From Pseudohalioglobus sediminis (lineage in GTDB: Bacteria; Pseudomonadota; Gammaproteobacteria; Pseudomonadales; Halieaceae): DNA of 64,000 nucleotides. Below the pieces are notes generated by a model that saw only the letters and a program-made list of their open reading frames with translations, was not told the DNA's origin and made no database searches. How positions within the stretch are numbered: position 1 is the stretch's first letter; the number at the start of each line of letters is the position of its first letter. The stretch covers positions 124,001-188,000 of the forward strand of contig NZ_VTUX01000002.1 in NCBI RefSeq assembly GCF_008370495.1, read 5' to 3'. A program made the position numbers and the translations under genes. This document shows, piece after piece, positions 59,287 to 64,000 of the stretch.

Positions 59287-59337
59287 GTGTTCTCCAGAGA
59301 GTCTGATGTTTGTTGCGCGGCGGACCTGCCCGATTGC

Positions 59338-60966
59338 TCAATCGACGCGGTGAGCGCCGGATAATGCGATAGCCAGTGCCTGCGGATAGGCCGGTTTCCC
59401 GCTGGGTGCACGCGGCACTTCGTCCACTATGTGCAGTTCGCGCGGGACCTTGTAGCCGGCGATATGCTTGCGCGCATCCGCCTGCACCGTCTCGAGATCG
59501 AGTGTTGCATCGTCACGTACCGAGACGACCGCCGTGACCTTGTTACCGAAGCGCTCGTCCGGTGTGGCGACCACCAGGCAGTCAAAGATATCCGGGTTGG
59601 CTTTCAATGCCTGTTCGACTTCCTCGGGGAAGATTTTCTCGCCACCGCTATTGATGCAGTTGGAGCCACGCCCAAATACCGTGATGGTGTCGTCCTCTTC
59701 CAGGCGTGCCTCGTCACCCAGCAACAACCAGGGTTTGCCGTCTACTTCGACGATGGTTTTGGCCGTTTTTTCGGCATCGTTGTAATAGCCGGTTGGGATA
59801 TGGCCGCTGCGTGCGAATATACCCATTTCTCCGCGCTCGACATGGCGGTGCGGCTCGCCCTCTACGTCTGCAATCACCGACATGAATTCGCTCTTGGTGA
59901 CATTACCCAGGCCCTGCCCTTTCTTGCCGCCGCCGTCCATGCCCATACTGCCACTCTCGGACGATCCGAAAGAATTGGTGATGAACACGTTGGGGAAGTG
60001 TTGCTTGAACGCCTCCTGTTTGGATTCGGAAAACACCGCACCACCAGAACCGACATTGAAAACCGAACTCAGATCCCAGCGACCGGGGTTTGCGTCCAGC
60101 GCATCGAGCAGCGGGATCGCCATGGCATCACCGACAATGGAGATGGCGTTGACCTTCTCCTTCTCCACGATATCCCAGATCTGCTCACCCACCAGTGAAC
60201 GGTAGGGGCTGAGCACCACTGTGTTGCCGGCCAGCAACTGGATGCAGGCATACCACCAGCAGGCACCGTGCATCAGCGGGGCCAGGGCCATACCGATGAT
60301 CGGGAAATCACCGATACGCTCGGCAATCTGTTCAGGCCGGGTAATCGCCCCGTCGGGATGGAACCAGCCGCCGCCGCCCATGGCAGCATAGAATACCGCC
60401 TTGTGCGGCCACATCACGCCCTTCGGCATGCCGGTGGTGCCACCGGTGTAAAGAATGAACAGGTCGTCATCGGCGCGCTCTGCAAAGTCGCGCTGGTCAC
60501 TACAGGGAGCGATCGCCTCTTCATATGCTGCGGCGCCAATGCTGGCAGCATCGGCATCACTGCCGTCTTCTACATAGACAAATGTATGCAAATCGGGAGC
60601 GCTGTCGCGTACCTGTGCGATATACGGGATGAACTCCCGGTTGTGAATACAGGCGACCAAATCGGCGTTGTCGAAGATGTAGAGGAGTTCCTCCTCCACG
60701 TAGCGATAGTTCACATTAATCGGCACCGCACGAATCTTGAAGCAGGCCAGCATCCCCTCGAGATACTCGTTGCAGTTGTACAGGTACAGGCCTACATGAT
60801 CACCGGCACCCACGCCGCGAGAGGCCAGATAGTGGGCAAGTCGATTGGCCCGCGACTCCAGCTCGGCGAAGGTCGCCCGCTGTTCACCACAGACCAGTGC
60901 ATCCCTGGCCGGCACCTTGTCGGCAACTATTTCGAAAAGATCTGCGAGATTGAAATGCTTCTTCAT
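59338..60966 (-). CDS. acyl-CoA synthetase of the FadD17/FadD19 type
   Basis: A 542-residue ANL-superfamily ligase that activates a carboxylate with ATP and CoA. The P-loop is LYTGGTTGMPKGVMWPH, the later motifs NSFGSSESGSMG and WLLLGDEARLEED, and GRGSNCINSGGEKIFPEEVE with a C-terminal Lys in PSGKPAYP. The beginning FNLADLFEIVADKVPARDALV resembles the steroid-acid ligases FadD17/FadD19 of actinobacteria. It lies nine bases after the thiolase gene. The substrate, probably a branched or sterol side-chain acid, is inferred from relatives and neighbours. Confidence 0.88.
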   Translation of the reverse strand: MKKHFNLADLFEIVADKVPARDALVCGEQRATFAELESRANRLAHYLASRGVGAGDHVGLYLYNCNEYLEGMLACFKIRAVPINVNYRYVEEELLYIFDNADLVACIHNREFIPYIAQVRDSAPDLHTFVYVEDGSDADAASIGAAAYEEAIAPCSDQRDFAERADDDLFILYTGGTTGMPKGVMWPHKAVFYAAMGGGGWFHPDGAITRPEQIAERIGDFPIIGMALAPLMHGACWWYACIQLLAGNTVVLSPYRSLVGEQIWDIVEKEKVNAISIVGDAMAIPLLDALDANPGRWDLSSVFNVGSGGAVFSESKQEAFKQHFPNVFITNSFGSSESGSMGMDGGGKKGQGLGNVTKSEFMSVIADVEGEPHRHVERGEMGIFARSGHIPTGYYNDAEKTAKTIVEVDGKPWLLLGDEARLEEDDTITVFGRGSNCINSGGEKIFPEEVEQALKANPDIFDCLVVATPDERFGNKVTAVVSVRDDATLDLETVQADARKHIAGYKVPRELHIVDEVPRAPSGKPAYPQALAIALSGAHRVD

Positions 60967-60975
60967 GGACCGCTC

Positions 60976-62139
60976 CTAGGCTTTATCGGCGCCGACTACC
61001 CACATGGCAAAGAACTGTGCGCCACCACCGTAGGCGTGGCCCAGCGCCAGTCTGGCGCCCTCGACCTGGTGGTCTCCGGCATCACCGCGCACCTGTCGCG
61101 CCGCTTCTGCGAAACGAATCATGCCAGAGGCCCCGATGGGATTGGAGGACAATACGCCACCGGAGGGATTCCAGGGAATGTCACCGCCCTCGTCCAGCGA
61201 GGTGGCGCCCTCCATGGTCAGCTTCCAGCCCTCGCCTTCCGGGGCAAATCCGAGGTTCTCCAGCCACATGGGTTCGTACCAGCTGAACGGCACATACACT
61301 TCCGCACAGTCCAGGTCGCGCCGTGGATCAGTGATGCCCGCCTGCGCATACACATCGGCGGCACAGTCTTTGCCCGCCTGTGGATTCACCTCTTCCCTGC
61401 CCGCATACATTGTCGGCTCTGAACGCATTGCAACGCCGCGAATCCAGGCCGGGGGTTTGGCCGATTGCTCCGCCAGCTCTTCATTGGCGATCACCATGGC
61501 GCAGGCACCGTCAGAGGACGGGCAGGACTCGAGAAAACGAATCGGGTCCCACAACATGAAGGACTCCTTCACTTCCTCCATGGTGATATCCGGACGCTGC
61601 AGATGCGCCAATGGATTGCGCGCGCCGTGCAGCCGGTCTTTCACCGCGACTTTTATGCCGACATCGTCCGGGGCGTTCGAACGGCGCATATACTCGCGGA
61701 TAATCGGGGCGAAGTAGCCACCGGCGCCCGCATTCAGGTGGGTGGAAAACGGTTGCGGGTTGGACAGCGCCCACATCGCGTTGGACTCGGACTGCTTCTC
61801 AAAAGCCACCGTCAGCACCCTGTTGAACGCGCCGCTCTGCACATGGGAAGCGGCAACCAGGGCCGTCGAGCCGCCGACGGATCCCGCAGTATGCACGCGC
61901 AACATGGGCTTGCCGTTGCAACCGAGCGCATCGGTGAGATAAATCTCCGGCATGATGACGCCCTCGAACATATCCGGTGCCTTGCCAAGAATGACCGCGT
62001 CAATATCGTCCCAGCCGATACCGGCGTCGTCGAGCGCGTTCTGCGCCGCCTCCCGCACCAGTCCCGCTATGGAGACATCATCGCGCTTGGTGGTGTACTT
62101 GGTCTGGCCGATGCCGACCACTGCTGCCAGATTCGCCAT
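60976..62139 (-). CDS. SCP2-type thiolase-family protein lacking the usual nucleophile Cys
   Basis: A 387-residue thiolase-fold protein, often annotated as lipid-transfer protein. The N-terminus AAVVGIGQTKYTTKRD is typical. Where thiolases carry the acylated Cys, this reads VHTAGSVGGSTALVAA. The later motifs are present: IPWNPSGGVLSSNPIGASG and LALGHAYGGGAQFF. It could be a retro-aldolase or a non-catalytic partner like Ltp2/Ltp3-type proteins. Its start overlaps the preceding gene's stop by one base, so the two thiolase-family proteins probably form a complex. Confidence 0.85.
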   Translation of the reverse strand: MANLAAVVGIGQTKYTTKRDDVSIAGLVREAAQNALDDAGIGWDDIDAVILGKAPDMFEGVIMPEIYLTDALGCNGKPMLRVHTAGSVGGSTALVAASHVQSGAFNRVLTVAFEKQSESNAMWALSNPQPFSTHLNAGAGGYFAPIIREYMRRSNAPDDVGIKVAVKDRLHGARNPLAHLQRPDITMEEVKESFMLWDPIRFLESCPSSDGACAMVIANEELAEQSAKPPAWIRGVAMRSEPTMYAGREEVNPQAGKDCAADVYAQAGITDPRRDLDCAEVYVPFSWYEPMWLENLGFAPEGEGWKLTMEGATSLDEGGDIPWNPSGGVLSSNPIGASGMIRFAEAARQVRGDAGDHQVEGARLALGHAYGGGAQFFAMWVVGADKA

Positions 62140-63200
62140 TACGCCTTCTCCACTACGGTAACCAGGTTGTGTTGCAGGCAGGGGCCTGACGTGGCATGCG
62201 CCACACCGCGCTGCGCTTCGCCCGCAACAATGCGATTGAAGACCTCCCCTACACGTGCCAGTCCCGATGCCATCATCAGGTTGCCGGCCAGGACGCCGCC
62301 GCTGGGATTGATATCTGTTTGCTCCCCGAGCCCCAGCGCACGCGCCAGGATCAGTTCCTGGTGGCTGAACGGGGCGTAGAGTTCAGCCACGTCAACCGGC
62401 CCGTCGCCCACGCCAGCGCGCTCTGCGGCCAGGCGTGTGGACGCGGAATCGGTCAGGTCTCGCATGCCGATATGGTGAGTCTCGATACGGTGATCGATAC
62501 CGCGTATCAGTGCGTACGGCACACCCCACTCCCTGGCCTTGTCTTCGGTGCAGATGATCATTGCCGCGGCGCCGTCAGACACCGGGCAGCAGTCGACACG
62601 ACGCAGCGGCGACAGGTAGGTCTCTTCCGCCAGCACATCGTCCACGCTGATATCACCGGCAAGCTGCGCATTCGGATTTTGCCGGGCATTGCGTCTTGAG
62701 CGGGAAACGACGGCAGCCATATCGCGCTCGGTAATCACGCCCTGCTCCAGCAACAGGCGCGCCTGCATGGCAGCCAGCGACACCGTGTCAATCCACTGTG
62801 GCGCCAGGTAATAGGGATCCAGCTGCTGGGACAGCACGATCGGCAGCTCTCCAGGTGAGGACTTGCCAAAGCCGTAGATCAGCGCCGACTCGGCACTGCC
62901 CATGCGGATTTTCAGGATTGATTCGTACAGAGCCCAGGCCGCATCCATTTCAACGTGCGACTCCTTGATCGGTGGCACCGCACCGAGGGCATCGACACCG
63001 GCGACGAAGGCGAAAGCAGCGCCCTGCATATAGTCACAGCTGCCGGAACACACGAAATCCACGTCCTGGGCATTGTTGATACCCACCTGCCCGTACACTT
63101 CATTGAGCACCGGCATGATCATTTCCACCTCGTTGCAGGCACCGGCGTCGGCCACGGCCCGCGACTGGTGGTAAGCCACGATAGCTATATCACGCATCAC
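62139..63200 (-). CDS. SCP2-type thiolase-family protein with a Cys-containing active-site loop
   Basis: A 353-residue thiolase-fold protein. The loop VDFVCSGSCDYMQGAAFAF holds Cys residues in the thiolase position. The end INPSGGVLAGNLMMASGL and GPCLQHNLVTVV gives a second Cys-containing segment. Size and motifs fit the Ltp4 type of cholesterol-regulon proteins in Mycobacterium, which lie beside an Ltp3 of about 390 residues, as here. It overlaps the DUF35 gene upstream by 11 bases and the next thiolase gene by one base. Confidence 0.83.
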   Translation of the reverse strand: MMRDIAIVAYHQSRAVADAGACNEVEMIMPVLNEVYGQVGINNAQDVDFVCSGSCDYMQGAAFAFVAGVDALGAVPPIKESHVEMDAAWALYESILKIRMGSAESALIYGFGKSSPGELPIVLSQQLDPYYLAPQWIDTVSLAAMQARLLLEQGVITERDMAAVVSRSRRNARQNPNAQLAGDISVDDVLAEETYLSPLRRVDCCPVSDGAAAMIICTEDKAREWGVPYALIRGIDHRIETHHIGMRDLTDSASTRLAAERAGVGDGPVDVAELYAPFSHQELILARALGLGEQTDINPSGGVLAGNLMMASGLARVGEVFNRIVAGEAQRGVAHATSGPCLQHNLVTVVEKA

Positions 63201-63717
63201 TCATGCCCTCCCAGCCGCTAACCGGCAGCTTGCCGATTTGCGCCACCGGCACATCGGGTTCGTCCAGCGGCTTGAAGTAACGGATGTTGTCCATGGAATA
63301 GTCCCACTCTTCTTCCGGCTTCCATACCGCCTGCACGCGCTGGCCGATACGGACGTCCTCGTTGACGCATTCACTCATCAGGTGAATGAAGGAAATATTG
63401 GCGCCGTCGAGCACCAGGTTAGCGATGATATAGGGCGGCTTTATCGGGTTGTTGGGTATGGGTATCGATACGATAGTAAAGGACTGCACGGTCGCCTTGT
63501 CCGGCAGCACCAGTTCTTCTTCCGTGGCCACACCACAGGCCGCGCAGGAACCGCGTGGTGGTATGTACACCTGCTGGCAACGCGGACAGCGCTGGCCGGT
63601 CAATTTGCCATTCTTTACCTGGCTCAGGAACCGCGCCGGCCCCGCTCCCGCGGTAAAGTTATACTTGAGGTACACCGGTACATCGATGCCGGTTATCGTA
63701 TCTTGTTGGTCCGCCAT
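63190..63717 (-). CDS. DUF35 / Zn-ribbon OB-fold acyl-CoA-binding partner
   Basis: A 175-residue DUF35 protein. A rubredoxin-like zinc ribbon, CPRCQQVYIPPRGSCAACG, lies near 45-65, followed by the OB-fold domain (TVQSFTIVSIPIPNNP, PYIIANLVLDGANISFIHL and RVQAVWKPEEEWDYSMDNI). Such proteins pair with SCP2 thiolases, e.g. in sterol side-chain retro-aldol enzymes. The start ATG 63717 has GGGGAA seven bases upstream; an in-frame codon further upstream is less likely. It sits directly between the thiolase gene and another OB-fold gene. Confidence 0.88.
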   Translation of the reverse strand: MADQQDTITGIDVPVYLKYNFTAGAGPARFLSQVKNGKLTGQRCPRCQQVYIPPRGSCAACGVATEEELVLPDKATVQSFTIVSIPIPNNPIKPPYIIANLVLDGANISFIHLMSECVNEDVRIGQRVQAVWKPEEEWDYSMDNIRYFKPLDEPDVPVAQIGKLPVSGWEGMSDA

Positions 63718-63727
63718 TACAGTTCCC

Positions 63728-64000
63728 CTATACCAGTTCAAAGCCGGCTATGTCGGTGATGAAACCCACGGTTTCATCGGCCCAGCGAGCGCGCACACGC
63801 GCACCGGTGTGCAGATCGCTTTCATCACCGGCCTGCACCCAGTGCACCATGGGTACATCGGCGCCATCTAGGCGAATCATTGCCCAGGCGAACGGCTCTG
63901 TGCTGGGGTGCGCTTCCCTGGGATGCTTGACCCAGGCCCAGCTGACGATTTCGCCCTCACTGGACACGTCAACGAACTCGGACAATTCCGCAGCCGTGTC
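63728..64000 (-). CDS. second DUF35/OB-fold protein, cut by the window end
   Basis: The visible 3' part (90 codons) encodes the OB-fold half of a DUF35 protein: SEGEIVSWAWVKHPREAHP, PFAWAMIRLDGADVPMVHWV and GARVRARWADETVGFITDI. The frame stays open to base 64000, so the start and the expected zinc ribbon lie outside. Together with the next gene it is like one two-domain DUF35 protein split in two. It ends ten bases before the following gene. Confidence 0.78.
   Translation of the reverse strand, partial: DTAAELSEFVDVSSEGEIVSWAWVKHPREAHPSTEPFAWAMIRLDGADVPMVHWVQAGDESDLHTGARVRARWADETVGFITDIAGFELV

Noticed and set aside
60268-61422. 384-codon open frame antisense to the acyl-CoA synthetase
   Set aside because: It is a shadow of the ligase and thiolase frames.

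Overview
The window is a gene-dense, GC-rich, chromosomal stretch of an aerobic gammaproteobacterium. Conserved blocks match the Pseudomonas / Cellvibrionales side of the class: tRNA-Leu-tig-clpP-clpX-lon-hupB-ppiD; holB-tmk-mltG-pabC-fabF-acpP-fabG-fabD-rpmF-yceD; maf, a HAD phosphatase, rluC and rne; cysI with a DUF934 partner; and a FabY-type ketoacyl synthase instead of FabH. A marine Halieaceae-like organism is my best guess, from gene content only. I see no insertion sequence, prophage, integrase or CRISPR array, and every long frame looks intact.

Layout. 1-10.7 kb: the 3' end of rlmG, a small exported protein, the sirtuin cobB, a luciferase-like oxidoreductase, an AddAB-like helicase-nuclease operon, DAHP synthase and nfuA. 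10.8-18.5 kb: metH behind a perfect 30-bp palindrome, two small membrane proteins, the siroheme sulfite reductase with its DUF934 partner, and a Kef-type antiporter. 18.5-24 kb: etfBA divergent from the ETF-ubiquinone oxidoreductase, then a DUF1285 gene and serA. 24-32.7 kb: the protein quality-control block (ppiD, hupB, lon, clpX, clpP, tig, tRNA-Leu). 32.8-34.8 kb: an isolated phosphomannose-isomerase-like gene and an intergenic region with a likely small RNA. 34.4-45 kb: DNA replication accessory, cell-wall, folate and fatty-acid synthesis genes, then rRNA maturation genes. 45-48.5 kb: RNase E with a long structured leader, and tRNA-Ser. 48.6-54.3 kb: a lipoprotein hydrolase, an unknown membrane protein, fabY divergent from an AraC-type regulator, and a RibBX-type riboflavin gene. 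54.4-64 kb: a penicillin/AHL-acylase-like lipoprotein, then a tight leftward operon (two crotonases, nitroreductase, acyl-CoA synthetase, two SCP2-type thiolases, two DUF35 proteins) that resembles the actinobacterial sterol side-chain degradation set.

How it fits together. The fab cluster lacks plsX and fabH, and the window itself carries FabY, the enzyme that starts fatty acid synthesis in Pseudomonas. The ETF genes and ETF-QO would pass electrons from acyl-CoA dehydrogenases to quinone, which suits an organism that oxidises acyl-CoAs such as those handled by the right-hand operon. Most of the window is ordinary core genome. The parts most worth a second look are the sterol-like operon with its odd thiolase pair, the orphan plus-strand terminators that imply unannotated small RNAs (near 34.3 kb and perhaps 41.9 kb), the metH operator-like palindrome, the riboflavin gene with a dead second domain, and the rne leader.
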